Assembly: GCA_024244665.1 (NCBI GenBank)
Contig: JAAEOI010000654.1
Span: 28,763 to 92,762, forward strand
Direction of reading: 5' to 3'
Source: Bacteroidota bacterium
GTDB lineage: Bacteria; Bacteroidota; Bacteroidia; Bacteroidales; GCA-2748055
DNA length: 64,000 nt
The position numbers and the translations under genes are program-made. Of the stretch, positions 1 to 9,008 are shown in pieces. The first letter of the stretch is position 1. Every line of letters starts with the position of its first letter. The notes beneath the pieces were generated by a model. The model had not been told where the DNA came from, ran no database searches, and saw nothing but the letters and a program-made list of their open reading frames with translations.

Positions 1-228
1 CACTCACACTTTCATACTCAGACTACCTTCTGTCACAGTGGAAGATTTGAGTTCACAATTGATGGAGAAATACATGTGATTCAGGCAGGTGATGGTCTCT
101 ACATTGCACCCAACCTGCTCCACGGTGCGGTATGCCTCGAACCTGGCGTGGTGCTGGATGTATTCAGCCCGGTTCGTGAGGACTTCCTGGACGGATCTTT
201 ACCCTCATATCTGGCCGGCAAGGATTAA
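1..228 (+). CDS. Cupin-domain protein, C-terminal part (cut by window edge)
   Basis: An open frame enters from the left edge and stops at 226-228, giving 75 residues. It starts with an HSHFH metal-ligand-like motif, followed by an E, a turn (IDGE), a GDGLYIAPNLLHGA segment and a final beta strand. This matches the two conserved motifs of the cupin fold (HxH...E and GD..P...H), where His and Glu side chains usually hold a metal. The N-terminus is outside the window, so substrate and exact family cannot be told. The gene converges on the fructose-bisphosphatase gene, with only about 10 bases between the stop codons. Confidence 0.6.
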   Translation, partial: HSHFHTQTTFCHSGRFEFTIDGEIHVIQAGDGLYIAPNLLHGAVCLEPGVVLDVFSPVREDFLDGSLPSYLAGKD

Positions 229-238
229 TCTCCTCTTC

Positions 239-1258
239 TCAGCTGTTCAGTTGCATATATTTCTCTGCCCGCTGAACCATGTGGGTTGAACCCACAAAGA
301 AGGGAACCCGCTGGTGTATGGATAGGGGTTGAATTTCCATGATTCGCTTCCCCATCCCGTTGGTGGCCATTCCCCCGGACTGCTCTGCCAGAAAGGCAAT
401 GGGATTACACTCATAGGTGAGCCGGAGTTTTCCTTCAGGGTAAGCATTGGATTGGGGATAGAAATAGATTCCGCCTTTCAGCATGTTCCTGTGGAAGTCA
501 GAGACCAGTGATCCAATGTACCTTGATGTGTAAGGTCTGTTTGTGGGCGGATCTATCTCCTGACAATACTTAATGTATTGCTTAACACCCGCAGGGAATT
601 TCAGGTAGTTGCCCTCATTAATCGAATAGGTGTTTCCATGTTTAGGAGTCTTAATGTCACGATGCGACAGGAAGAACTCACCTATGGATGGATCATAGGT
701 AAAGCCGGTCACTCCGAGTCCCGTAGTATAAACAAGCATGGTGGATGAGCCATACAGCACATACCCGGCCGCCACCTGTTCTGTTCCGGGCTGAAGAAAG
801 TCCTTCTCAGTGGAGGATGAACCGACTTCCGATATCCGGCGGTAAATGGAAAAGATGGTCCCAATGGATACATTCACATCAATATTGGATGATCCGTCCA
901 GGGGATCCATGCATACAATATATTTACCCTCCTTTGAGAGATCACTTTCAAATGAAACCACATCCTTCTCCTCCTCTGTAGCCAGTCCGGCCACTTCTAT
1001 ACTGGATCCCAGTATCATTTTAAACTGGTCGTTGGCAAACTCATCTAGCTTTTTAACCTGCTCCCCCTGAATATTCTCGGCACCCGTCTCCCCGAGTATA
1101 TCTGCCAGTCCGGCCATGCTTACCTCCCTGTTCACAATCCTGGCAGCGATAACTATGTGACTCAATAAACGGGTCAGATCGCCTGTTGCATAGGGAAATG
1201 CATTTTGTTGCTGAACAATGAACTCATTCATTGTAAGTGCCCTGAATTTCTTGCTCAT
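239..1258 (-). CDS. fbp: Class I fructose-1,6-bisphosphatase
   Basis: Hydrolyses fructose 1,6-bisphosphate to fructose 6-phosphate in gluconeogenesis, in the cytosol. The 339-residue protein has the metal-binding [10 protein letters not shown] motif at about 118-127, an acidic LGETGAEN stretch near 56-63, and the substrate-site region [17 protein letters not shown] near 275-291. Its length is normal for the class I family. It starts at ATG 1258. A TAAATTTC sequence at 1279-1286 (minus strand) is one base from the TAnnTTTG promoter element and could drive it. It diverges from mfd. Confidence 0.95.
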   Translation of the reverse strand: MSKKFRALTMNEFIVQQQNAFPYATGDLTRLLSHIVIAARIVNREVSMAGLADILGETGAENIQGEQVKKLDEFANDQFKMILGSSIEVAGLATEEEKDVVSFESDLSKEGKYIVCMDPLDGSSNIDVNVSIGTIFSIYRRISEVGSSSTEKDFLQPGTEQVAAGYVLYGSSTMLVYTTGLGVTGFTYDPSIGEFFLSHRDIKTPKHGNTYSINEGNYLKFPAGVKQYIKYCQEIDPPTNRPYTSRYIGSLVSDFHRNMLKGGIYFYPQSNAYPEGKLRLTYECNPIAFLAEQSGGMATNGMGKRIMEIQPLSIHQRVPFFVGSTHMVQRAEKYMQLNS

Positions 1259-1378
1259 AATGGATCTGTTATAAAGTTGAAATTTACTAATAAATTGGCA
1301 TTTGTTATTAAAATCTCTTCATCTCCTTAAACAGGTCCGGGGTGGCAATACAGTTAGCTCCATATGGCTCTTTTTTAC

Positions 1379-1386
1379 TAAGTTTG
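1379..1386 (+). promoter_or_regulatory. -7 promoter element of mfd
   Basis: TAAGTTTG matches the Bacteroidetes -7 consensus TAnnTTTG exactly and lies 15 bases before ATG 1402. The short distance supports that ATG over the in-frame GTG at 1342, which lies upstream of the promoter. No strong -33 element is visible. Confidence 0.5.
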
Positions 1387-1401
1387 CCCACGCAAAAGAT
1401 C

Positions 1402-4400
1402 ATGATTACAAATCCATATCCATCCCATCCGCATTTACAGGGGCTGACTGTACAGCTCAGGGAAGAGAAATGCAAGGTCCAGTACCTGGACGGATTGACC
1501 GGATCGGCCCGCTCGGCCATGATCCAGGCCTGCCTGGAAGAACTTAAAGGGCCCCACCTGATGATCTTCAGTGACAAGGAGGAGGCGGCCTATTTCTATA
1601 CCGACCTGGTGACCCTGGAGGGAACACCGGACCGCACTCTCTTTTTCCCTTCATCCTATAAGCGCTCGGTACAGTACCAGCAGACCGATGAAGCCAACAT
1701 CATCACCAGGACCCAAACACTGAGAAGGCTCTCGGAGCGAAGGGTGGCCAGCTTCATCATCACCTATGCCGAGGCACTGGTGGAATCGGTGGTAACCAAA
1801 AAACAGCTGGGGAAGACCACCCTGGAGGTCAGGCAGGGGGAGAAAATCGACATGGCCTTTCTGGAGGAGATTTTGCAGACCTACGATTTTCAACTGGTCG
1901 ATTTTGTATATGAACCGGGACAGTACTCCATCCGCGGGGGGATCGTGGATGTATTCTCCTACGCATCCTCACATCCCTGCCGTATCGACTTTTTCGATGA
2001 TGAGGTGGACTCCATCCGGATCTTCGATACCGATTCACAGCGCTCACTGGAGACGGTGAAAAAGGTGAACATCATTCCCAACATCCAGTGGGAGAATGAG
2101 ATGGGTGAGAAGCGTATCTCTTTCCTCGACTATATCCCGTCGGGGACAACACTCTGGCTGGATAATCCCGGCCTCATCACAGACCAGGTCCAGTCGCTTT
2201 ATGACAAGACCGAATTTGATGCAGAGGATGAACGCCCCATCAACAAGGCGCGTTTCCTGATCCCGGGAACTGTGATCGGTGAACAGATGGAGCAATTCAG
2301 ACAGGTGGTATTCGGAGTGCACCTCAGACAGTCTGACGAGCAAACCTGGCAGTTCAGCACAGCCCCCCAGCCCGCATTTAACAAAAATTTCGAGCTGCTG
2401 GTTTCAACCATGAAGGAGCAGTCAGCCGAAGGATTCACCAACTTCATCCTCTCCGAAAATGAGAAGCAGCTTGAGCGGCTGAGGGCTATTTTCTCGGAGA
2501 TCGACCCTGAACTACAATACGAAGCGGTCTGCCAGACCATCCATGAAGGCTTCTCCGACCATGACCTGAAAAGCGCATTCTACACAGACCACCAGATCTT
2601 CGAACGTTACCACAAGTTCAGGTTCCACGACCGCTTTAGCCGGAAGGAGTCGGTGTCGGCCAAGGAGCTGATCGGCCTCAATCCGGGCGACTATGTCGTG
2701 CATGTGGACCATGGTATCGGAATTTTCGGCGGACTGGAGAAAATTGATGTGAACGGGAAGATGCAGGAAGCCATCAAACTGGTCTACAAAGATAAGGATG
2801 TGCTTTATGTGAACATCCACTCTCTTCACCGCATCTCCAAGTACAAGGGAAAGGATACCGGGCCTCCCAAAATATACAAACTGGGTACCGGTGCCTGGCA
2901 GAAACTGAAGAACAACACCAAGAAGAAGGTACAGGATATTGCCCGGGAGCTGATCCTGCTCTATGCAAAGAGGAAGGACCAGGAGGGATTTGCATTTTCG
3001 GCCGATACCTACCTTCAGCAGGAGCTGGAGTCCTCCTTTATATATGAGGACACCCCCGACCAGTTGAAAGCCACTTCCGATGTGAAGGCAGGCATGGAGG
3101 CCAGGTTTCCCATGGACCGGCTGGTATGCGGGGATGTGGGTTTCGGGAAGACAGAGGTGGCCATCCGTGCCGCATTTAAAGCGGTCACCGACAGCAAACA
3201 AGTGGCAGTACTGGTCCCCACCACCGTTCTGGCCTTTCAGCACTTCAATACCTTCAGGGATCGGCTGAAGGACTATCCGTGTACCGTTGATTATGTGAGC
3301 AGATTCAGGACCGCCGGGGAGCAGAGGGCAATCAGAGACAAACTGAAAGAGGGAAAGATCGATATCCTGATTGGCACCCACAAGCTGGTGGGCAAGGAGA
3401 TTGAGTTTAGGGACCTGGGATTGCTGATCATCGACGAGGAGCAGAAATTCGGGGTGAGTGTTAAGGAGAAGCTGAAGCAGATGAAGCTGAACGTGGATAC
3501 CCTTACCCTCACCGCCACACCCATTCCCCGCACCCTGCAGTTTTCGCTGATGGGATCCAGGGACCTTTCCATCATCAACACCCCACCGCCCAACCGCCAC
3601 CCGATCATCACAGAGCTTCACCCCTTCAATGAAGAGATCATCAGGGAGGCGATCGAATACGAGGTAAGCCGGGGCGGACAGGTATTCCTGATCCATAACC
3701 GGGTGCAGAACATCATGGAGATTAAGGAGATTGTCGACCGGGTCAATCCGGGTGTACGATCGGTAGTTGCCCATGGCCAGATGGAAGGGAAAAATCTGGA
3801 ATCGGTGATGCTGGATTTTATGCAGGGTGACTTCGATGTGCTCATCGCCACCACAATTGTTGAATCGGGACTGGATATTCCCAATGCCAATACAATAATT
3901 ATCAACAACGGACACCAGTTCGGATTGAGTGACCTGCACCAGCTGAGGGGAAGGGTTGGCAGGTCTAATAAAAAGGCCTTCTGCTACATCTTTGCCCCGC
4001 CCATTACCCTGCTCTCACCCGAGGCCAGGAGAAGGCTTAAAGCGGTGGAGGAGTTCTCCGCCCTTGGAAGTGGTTTTAACATCGCATTACAAGACCTGGA
4101 TATCAGGGGTGCGGGAAACCTGCTGGGCGGCGAACAGAGCGGTTTTATTGCCGATATCGGCTTCGAGACCTATAACCGGATCCTCAACGAAGCGATCCTG
4201 GAGCTGAAAGAATCCGAATTCAGCGGATTGTACGACAAACCCTCCGAAGAGCAGCCAGAGCAGACCATTTATACACCTGATTGTCATATCGATACTGACC
4301 TGGAGCTCCTCTTTCCGGACCACTATGTATCCAACATCAGCGAAAGGGTGGAACTCTATCGTAAACTGGATGCAATCGGGGACCGGGAATCGCTTCTGGT

Positions 4401-4761
4401 ATTCCGGGAGATGCTGACTGACCGCTTTGGTCCGCTGCCCTCTCCATCGGAGGATTTATTGAAGGTGGTGGAGCTCCGATGGGTAGCCCGGCAGATGGGT
4501 GTTGAAAAAATAATCTTGAAAAAGAACATCCTGATCACGTATTTTGTAGGCAATCCTGATTCACCATTCTACCGCTCAAAAAGGTTCAAAGAGGTGATCG
4601 GGAACATCCAGGCTCACCCGCGGATCTTCAAAATGAGAGAAGACCAGGAAAAACTGAGCCTGAGAAGCGACCAGGTGGGTTCCATAAGTGAAGCCTGCAT
4701 GATCCTTCGGAAACTGGGCAATGATAATACAGATGAACCTTATACTCGACCTGGGGAATAG
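1402..4761 (+). CDS. mfd: Transcription-repair coupling factor Mfd
   Basis: Displaces RNA polymerase stalled at DNA damage and recruits UvrA for nucleotide excision repair. The 1119-residue protein has the expected order: UvrB-like N-terminal module, CarD-like RNA-polymerase-interacting domain (GDYVVHVDHGIGIF near 430), Walker A GDVGFGKTEVA near 577, a DEEQ box near 678, the LTATPIPRTLQ motif, the helicase C half (ATTIVESGLDIP, QLRGRVGRS) and a C-terminal TRCF domain. The frame stays open upstream to a GTG at 1342, but I prefer ATG 1402 because a promoter element sits between the two. Its 3' end overlaps coaX by 29 bases. Confidence 0.96.
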   Translation: MITNPYPSHPHLQGLTVQLREEKCKVQYLDGLTGSARSAMIQACLEELKGPHLMIFSDKEEAAYFYTDLVTLEGTPDRTLFFPSSYKRSVQYQQTDEANIITRTQTLRRLSERRVASFIITYAEALVESVVTKKQLGKTTLEVRQGEKIDMAFLEEILQTYDFQLVDFVYEPGQYSIRGGIVDVFSYASSHPCRIDFFDDEVDSIRIFDTDSQRSLETVKKVNIIPNIQWENEMGEKRISFLDYIPSGTTLWLDNPGLITDQVQSLYDKTEFDAEDERPINKARFLIPGTVIGEQMEQFRQVVFGVHLRQSDEQTWQFSTAPQPAFNKNFELLVSTMKEQSAEGFTNFILSENEKQLERLRAIFSEIDPELQYEAVCQTIHEGFSDHDLKSAFYTDHQIFERYHKFRFHDRFSRKESVSAKELIGLNPGDYVVHVDHGIGIFGGLEKIDVNGKMQEAIKLVYKDKDVLYVNIHSLHRISKYKGKDTGPPKIYKLGTGAWQKLKNNTKKKVQDIARELILLYAKRKDQEGFAFSADTYLQQELESSFIYEDTPDQLKATSDVKAGMEARFPMDRLVCGDVGFGKTEVAIRAAFKAVTDSKQVAVLVPTTVLAFQHFNTFRDRLKDYPCTVDYVSRFRTAGEQRAIRDKLKEGKIDILIGTHKLVGKEIEFRDLGLLIIDEEQKFGVSVKEKLKQMKLNVDTLTLTATPIPRTLQFSLMGSRDLSIINTPPPNRHPIITELHPFNEEIIREAIEYEVSRGGQVFLIHNRVQNIMEIKEIVDRVNPGVRSVVAHGQMEGKNLESVMLDFMQGDFDVLIATTIVESGLDIPNANTIIINNGHQFGLSDLHQLRGRVGRSNKKAFCYIFAPPITLLSPEARRRLKAVEEFSALGSGFNIALQDLDIRGAGNLLGGEQSGFIADIGFETYNRILNEAILELKESEFSGLYDKPSEEQPEQTIYTPDCHIDTDLELLFPDHYVSNISERVELYRKLDAIGDRESLLVFREMLTDRFGPLPSPSEDLLKVVELRWVARQMGVEKIILKKNILITYFVGNPDSPFYRSKRFKEVIGNIQAHPRIFKMREDQEKLSLRSDQVGSISEACMILRKLGNDNTDEPYTRPGE

Positions 4762-5473
4762 TTATGGCAAGATTGCGGTCTGCCATGGAACCGATGTAAT
4801 AGAATCTGCGGTGTATGAGAAGGTCACCAGCCGGGAAATCGCATATTTTCATACCCGTTACAAAGAATTAAAAGGTGTGATTATCTCCTCGGTTGTGAAT
4901 GACTCCAGGGAGATGATCGATTACCTTGGAAGCCTCTTCAGCAGCTGCATAGAGCTTGATCACAACACACCCATCCCACTGGTAAACCGCTACCGCACAC
5001 CAGACACACTGGGGTACGACCGGATCGCAGCGGCTGTAGGCGCATATACGATCTGCCCATTAAAAAACGTTCTGGTGATAGATGCCGGTACGGCCATCAC
5101 CTACGATCTGGTAACAGCCGGGGGTGAATACCTGGGGGGAAATATCTCACCGGGACTGGAAATAAGGTTCAAATCCCTGAACAGGTACACCAATCGTCTA
5201 CCTCTCCTGGAGCGACCTGAAGAGAAGCCACCACTGCTGGGTGGCAGTACAAAAGAGGCCATTCAGGCCGGCATTGTAAACGGAATCGCGTTCGAACTGG
5301 ATGGATTCATAGGGGCTATGTCCCTTGACCATCCTGATTTGCAGGTGATTTTAACCGGCGGAGATGCAAATTACTTTGAGGGCAAATTAAAAAGTAGCAT
5401 CTTTGTGGACTTAAATCTGAACCTGATCGGACTTAACAGAATACTGGAACACAATGCACTTGAGGAGATATAG
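4733..5473 (+). CDS. coaX: Type III pantothenate kinase
   Basis: Phosphorylates pantothenate, the first step of coenzyme A synthesis. The 246-residue protein is typical of the CoaX family: phosphate-binding DLGNS at 6-10, GYDR at 94-97, DAGTAITYD at 117-125, and GGxxxPG-like GGNISPG further on. ATG 4733 is chosen over upstream ATG 4721 because the beta strand leading into DLGNS starts there. The gene begins inside mfd and runs 20 bases into the next gene, so co-transcription and translational coupling are likely. Confidence 0.93.
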   Translation: MNLILDLGNSYGKIAVCHGTDVIESAVYEKVTSREIAYFHTRYKELKGVIISSVVNDSREMIDYLGSLFSSCIELDHNTPIPLVNRYRTPDTLGYDRIAAAVGAYTICPLKNVLVIDAGTAITYDLVTAGGEYLGGNISPGLEIRFKSLNRYTNRLPLLERPEEKPPLLGGSTKEAIQAGIVNGIAFELDGFIGAMSLDHPDLQVILTGGDANYFEGKLKSSIFVDLNLNLIGLNRILEHNALEEI

Positions 5474-6794
5474 CTTATTAATTATTGCAGTAGTTACCCT
5501 GATTCCCCTATACAGCCAGTTCAACACCTATTCACCCTACACACGTTTTGGGTTGGGCGACCTGTCAAAACAGGGATTTGGTCAGAACCAGGCAATGGGA
5601 GGGACGGGACTGGCCATCCATGAGGGAAACCGAATCAACTACCTGAACCCGGCTGCATCTTCAGCACTGGACAGCACCTCCGTCTACTTCGATTTTGGAG
5701 CCAACGCTTTTTTCAATCAGTACCTTACCGAGGGCGATGATATTTCTGACATGTCCAATTCCTGGTGGAACATGAACCTTCACCATGTGGCATTCGCTTC
5801 TTCCATGGGAAAGAACCTGGGATTTTCAGCAGGGATTGTGCCTTACAGCAGTATCGGTTACAGCATCAAGCAGGAGTACAATGACTATATGAACGGCAAT
5901 GCCATGGATACCTATTATTCTGGCGATGGCGGAATCATGAACTTCTACCTTGGTACTTCCGTGAAATTGTTTGATCGGGTTGCGGTTGGGGTCACCATGA
6001 ACTACCTGATGGGGAAACTCACCAGGAACCGCCAGGTGGAATTTCCAATGAACAGTAGCTATTCTGATGCCTCTTCTGAGGAGCGTTTAGATATCAGGAA
6101 ACCGGTTTTCAGTTTCGGAATGCAGTATAAAGAGGTAATTAGTGAAAAATTCTTCCTTTCACTGGGGGCTACATACGATCTGGCCACTGATGTCAATACA
6201 GAGCATCAATACGAGTTGATTAACTCCATCTATCCTTATGAGGATATTGACCTGGACTCTGTAACCACCATTACCCCGGCCTATGTTTTGGAGTCAGATA
6301 CAGTAATGGGATCTTTTACCCTTCCACAGAAGATCGGGGTCGGTATTGCCATTGGGATTCCTGACAAACTGATTGTGACGGGAGACTATTACAGGCAGGA
6401 TTGGGCCGGTGCTCTCTCCGGCAACGGCTATAAGACAGCACCTGCCAGCTCTTTCCATTTCGGAACCGAGTACACCCCTGACAAAGAGGCTATCAGGGGT
6501 TATCATAAACTGGCCACATACCGCCTTGGGGCTTATTATTCCAACAGCTACCTTTCAGTTCTGAAGGGTGGTTCGCAGCCAGGTGATTCAGATGGATTTT
6601 ACCAGTTGAACGACTATGGCATAACTTTTGGACTAGGATTACCGGTAAGGACCTTAAGATCGAGCATTAATGTGGCTTTCACAGCGGGTACAAGAGGTGC
6701 CACTGAGTACAATTTAGTCAAAGAAAATTATGGAATTATCACATTTAATGTAACTTTGCACGATCTTTGGTTCAGGAAACGAAGATTTGATTAA
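5454..6794 (+). CDS. Outer-membrane beta-barrel protein, uncharacterised
   Basis: 446 residues with a signal peptide (MHLRRYSLLIIAVVTLIPLYS, cleavage near 21). The mature part is rich in alternating aromatic and glycine strands: an N-terminal YTRFGLGDL and GGTGLA segment as seen in OmpP1/FadL-like barrels of Bacteroidetes, and a C-terminal barrel-like strand ending in aromatic LHDLWFRKRRFD. It sits between coaX and a TPR protein in a run that also contains lptC and a periplasmic foldase, so an envelope role is likely, but I cannot name a substrate. Confidence 0.65.
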   Translation: MHLRRYSLLIIAVVTLIPLYSQFNTYSPYTRFGLGDLSKQGFGQNQAMGGTGLAIHEGNRINYLNPAASSALDSTSVYFDFGANAFFNQYLTEGDDISDMSNSWWNMNLHHVAFASSMGKNLGFSAGIVPYSSIGYSIKQEYNDYMNGNAMDTYYSGDGGIMNFYLGTSVKLFDRVAVGVTMNYLMGKLTRNRQVEFPMNSSYSDASSEERLDIRKPVFSFGMQYKEVISEKFFLSLGATYDLATDVNTEHQYELINSIYPYEDIDLDSVTTITPAYVLESDTVMGSFTLPQKIGVGIAIGIPDKLIVTGDYYRQDWAGALSGNGYKTAPASSFHFGTEYTPDKEAIRGYHKLATYRLGAYYSNSYLSVLKGGSQPGDSDGFYQLNDYGITFGLGLPVRTLRSSINVAFTAGTRGATEYNLVKENYGIITFNVTLHDLWFRKRRFD

Positions 6795-6816
6795 AACGGT
6801 AATAATTTCTACTTGT

Positions 6817-8157
6817 ATGAAAACGAAATCCCTCAGACCCATATTGTTGACCACAATCTCTCTTTTGTTTGTTCTTCCTGCAATTTCACAAAAAGGCATT
6901 GAGGACGGATCAAAATACGGGAAGGGAAAGGACAGCATCAACTGTATTAAAAACCTTTCACTTTACAAGGAGTTTTTCAAACATAACAACTACAGGGATG
7001 CTATTAATCCCTGGCGTGAGGTATTTGGAGCATGTCCTGCATCCAGTGAAAAGATGTACATTGAAGGTGTAACCATGTTCAAGAAATTCATTGAATCGGC
7101 TCCGACACCAGAGCGCAGGGAGGAGATGATTGATACAATGATGCACATTTACGATCGGCGCATCGAGTATTTTCCAAAACTAACGGGTAGTATTAAAGGA
7201 CGAAAGGCTATTGATCTTCTTCGTTATCGCCGGAGTGATATCGATGCTATGGAAGAGGGGTACGGATTCCTGAAGGAGAGTATTGATATGGAACAGCTCA
7301 AATCCCGTGATGCGGTGCTGGTCACATACGTAAATGCAAGTATTACACTGAACAAAGGTGACAGGCTTGACGACAACCAGGTAATCGAGGATTACTTCAC
7401 CGTTACCACCTTAATTGATAAACTTCTTCCGAAAAGCTCCAGGTGGGTCAAGGCAAAAGCAAGCGTTGATGAGCTGATGCTGAACAGCGGACTCCTTACC
7501 TGTGATGCACTTAACCGGTATTTTGAACCCCAGTTTGAAGCCAACAAGGAAGACAAGGTGTTTCTTGAGAAGCTGATTAACTTCTATACTGAAACCGGTT
7601 GTGACCGGACAGACCTTTACGTGGCTGCATCAGAACAGATGTATGAGATCGAACCTGGTCCGAAGTCAGCCCACCAGCTGGCCAGGTTGTTCATGATCAG
7701 GAGCGACTATCCCAAAGCAGCTATCTACCTCAAGGAGGCAGTTCGGGGAACCGAAATTGAAAGTGAAACCAAAGCGGAATGGTATTTCGAACTGGCTATC
7801 GTTACCAGGGCGCAGGAGAACTATTGTGACGCCATCAAGTACGCCAGGGAAGCAATTGTCCTGAAAAGCAACTATGGGAAAGCCTATCTCCTGATTGGGG
7901 ATTGCTACATATTCACCCGTGAAAACCTGGGTGATGATTTCGAGGAGAGGGCAGCTTACTGGGCAGCCGCTGATAAATATGCCAAGGCCAAAGCAGTGGA
8001 TCCATCAGTCTCAGCAGAGGCAACCAAGAAGATCAATGACTACTCGGCTCATTATCCCAATCATGAGGAGGTCTTCTTCCGTGATATGAAAGACGGGGAT
8101 TCCTACCAGGTGAAAGGATGTATCAACGAATTCACCACTGTAAGATCAAGAAAGTAA
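6817..8157 (+). CDS. Secreted TPR-repeat protein, uncharacterised
   Basis: 446 residues after choosing ATG 6817, which begins a clear signal peptide (LLTTISLLFVLPAISQ). An in-frame upstream ATG at 6787 would place extra residues before it. The body is helical, with TPR-like pairs, clearest at about 290-400 (AHQLARLFMIRSDYPKAAIYL; YCDAIKYAREAIVLKSNYGKAYLLIGDCY). It follows the outer-membrane protein closely and is followed by a terminator hairpin. It is probably a periplasmic scaffold partner of the neighbouring envelope proteins; the role is inferred from position only. Confidence 0.7.
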   Translation: MKTKSLRPILLTTISLLFVLPAISQKGIEDGSKYGKGKDSINCIKNLSLYKEFFKHNNYRDAINPWREVFGACPASSEKMYIEGVTMFKKFIESAPTPERREEMIDTMMHIYDRRIEYFPKLTGSIKGRKAIDLLRYRRSDIDAMEEGYGFLKESIDMEQLKSRDAVLVTYVNASITLNKGDRLDDNQVIEDYFTVTTLIDKLLPKSSRWVKAKASVDELMLNSGLLTCDALNRYFEPQFEANKEDKVFLEKLINFYTETGCDRTDLYVAASEQMYEIEPGPKSAHQLARLFMIRSDYPKAAIYLKEAVRGTEIESETKAEWYFELAIVTRAQENYCDAIKYAREAIVLKSNYGKAYLLIGDCYIFTRENLGDDFEERAAYWAAADKYAKAKAVDPSVSAEATKKINDYSAHYPNHEEVFFRDMKDGDSYQVKGCINEFTTVRSRK

Positions 8158-8176
8158 GCCATACTGAAAACATTCA

Positions 8177-8220
8177 GAAGAGGGTGTCTCAAAAGGATGC
8201 CCTCTTCTTATTTAAAAAAA
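8177..8220 (+). terminator. Intrinsic terminator after the TPR gene
   Basis: GAAGAGGG (8177-8184) pairs with CCCTCTTC (8200-8207) around a 15-base loop, followed by a T/A-rich tail. It separates the mfd-coaX-OMP-TPR run from lptC, which has its own promoter element just downstream. Confidence 0.55.
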
Positions 8221-8245
8221 GTACTGAACAGACACACTCTTTCGT

Positions 8246-8253
8246 TATATTTG
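8246..8253 (+). promoter_or_regulatory. -7 promoter element of lptC
   Basis: TATATTTG is an exact TAnnTTTG match. It ends 5 bases before ATG 8259, so the mRNA would be leaderless or nearly so. It also argues against the long upstream extension of the reading frame from 8118. Confidence 0.55.
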
Positions 8254-8258
8254 TGTTA

Positions 8259-8822
8259 ATGATCAAACGACTTCCACATATTACCGCCTTGATACTGGCC
8301 ACACTGTGGCTGGCCGCGGGATGTGAAAATGACATCGAACGGATCAACATGCTGACCAACGACAGAGAGATGCCCACAGTTAATGGCACCAATGTGAAAG
8401 TGATCTACAGTGATTCGGGCAGGGTAAAGGTTCAGATCCTTGCCCCCACATATAAGCAATTCCCCAACGCTGAAAAACCGTACATGGAGTTTCCCGATGG
8501 AATGGAGGTCTTTTTCTACAACGACTCTATGATGATCGAATCGGAGATCAGATCAGACTATAGCATTTACTACACTTCAGATCGGCTATGGCATGCCACC
8601 GGAAATGTTGTGGCCCACAGGCTCACCAACGGAGATGCTCTGAATACCGAAGAGCTTTTCTGGGACGAGGAGAAACAGCTGATCTACTCCAATGTATATA
8701 CCAGGGTCCAGAATGAAGATAACACTCTCTACGGCAAGGGTGGATTTGAAGCCCAGCAAAACCTTGACAACTGGTTTCTCAAAGGAACCAGTGGTGAAAT
8801 TATGGTGTCCGATGAAGAGTAG
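8259..8822 (+). CDS. lptC: LPS export periplasmic lipoprotein LptC
   Basis: Links the inner-membrane LptBFG transporter to the periplasmic LPS bridge. The 187-residue product starts with a lipoprotein signal peptide ending LAAGC (Cys22), unlike the uncleaved anchor of the Escherichia coli protein. An LptC-type beta-jellyroll follows (GTNVKVIYSDSGRVKVQILAP, then SDRLWHATGNVVAHRLTNGDALNTEELFWDEEKQLIYSN). The TGNV..NGD..NTEEL..D pattern is typical of LptC and OstA folds. Start ATG 8259 was chosen because the signal peptide begins there and a promoter element lies just upstream. The stop overlaps the next start. Confidence 0.82.
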   Translation: MIKRLPHITALILATLWLAAGCENDIERINMLTNDREMPTVNGTNVKVIYSDSGRVKVQILAPTYKQFPNAEKPYMEFPDGMEVFFYNDSMMIESEIRSDYSIYYTSDRLWHATGNVVAHRLTNGDALNTEELFWDEEKQLIYSNVYTRVQNEDNTLYGKGGFEAQQNLDNWFLKGTSGEIMVSDEE

Positions 8823-8997
8823 AGCTACAGCCCTTTTTGAAGTGGTATGGTTTGTCCTTGGAGGACTGATGTTGTTCATTGCTGTTGATGTAAGCATGGA
8901 CAGTGGCATCAAAGAGAGTTGGTACTATTTTATTTTCGCCGTTCTTGCATTCGGCATGTATTTTATGAGAAGGAATACACGCATTAAGCGTCCATAA
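8812..8997 (+). CDS. Small two-helix membrane protein
   Basis: 61 residues starting at ATG 8812, inside the last codons of lptC (ATGAAGAGTAG overlap), so translation is probably coupled. Two hydrophobic segments, about 8-25 (VVWFVLGGLMLFIAVDV) and 38-52 (YYFIFAVLAFGMYF), are followed by a basic tail RRNTRIKRP. No family is recognised. Position between lptC and a CNNM/CBS protein suggests an envelope role only by association. Confidence 0.6.
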   Translation: MKSRATALFEVVWFVLGGLMLFIAVDVSMDSGIKESWYYFIFAVLAFGMYFMRRNTRIKRP

Positions 8998-9008
8998 ATA
9001 ATTCGGGT

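Noticed and set aside
2512..3939. 475-codon open frame antisense to mfd
   Set aside because: Lies wholly within mfd, whose motifs are intact; the product shows low complexity and no recognisable domain. It is a codon-bias shadow.
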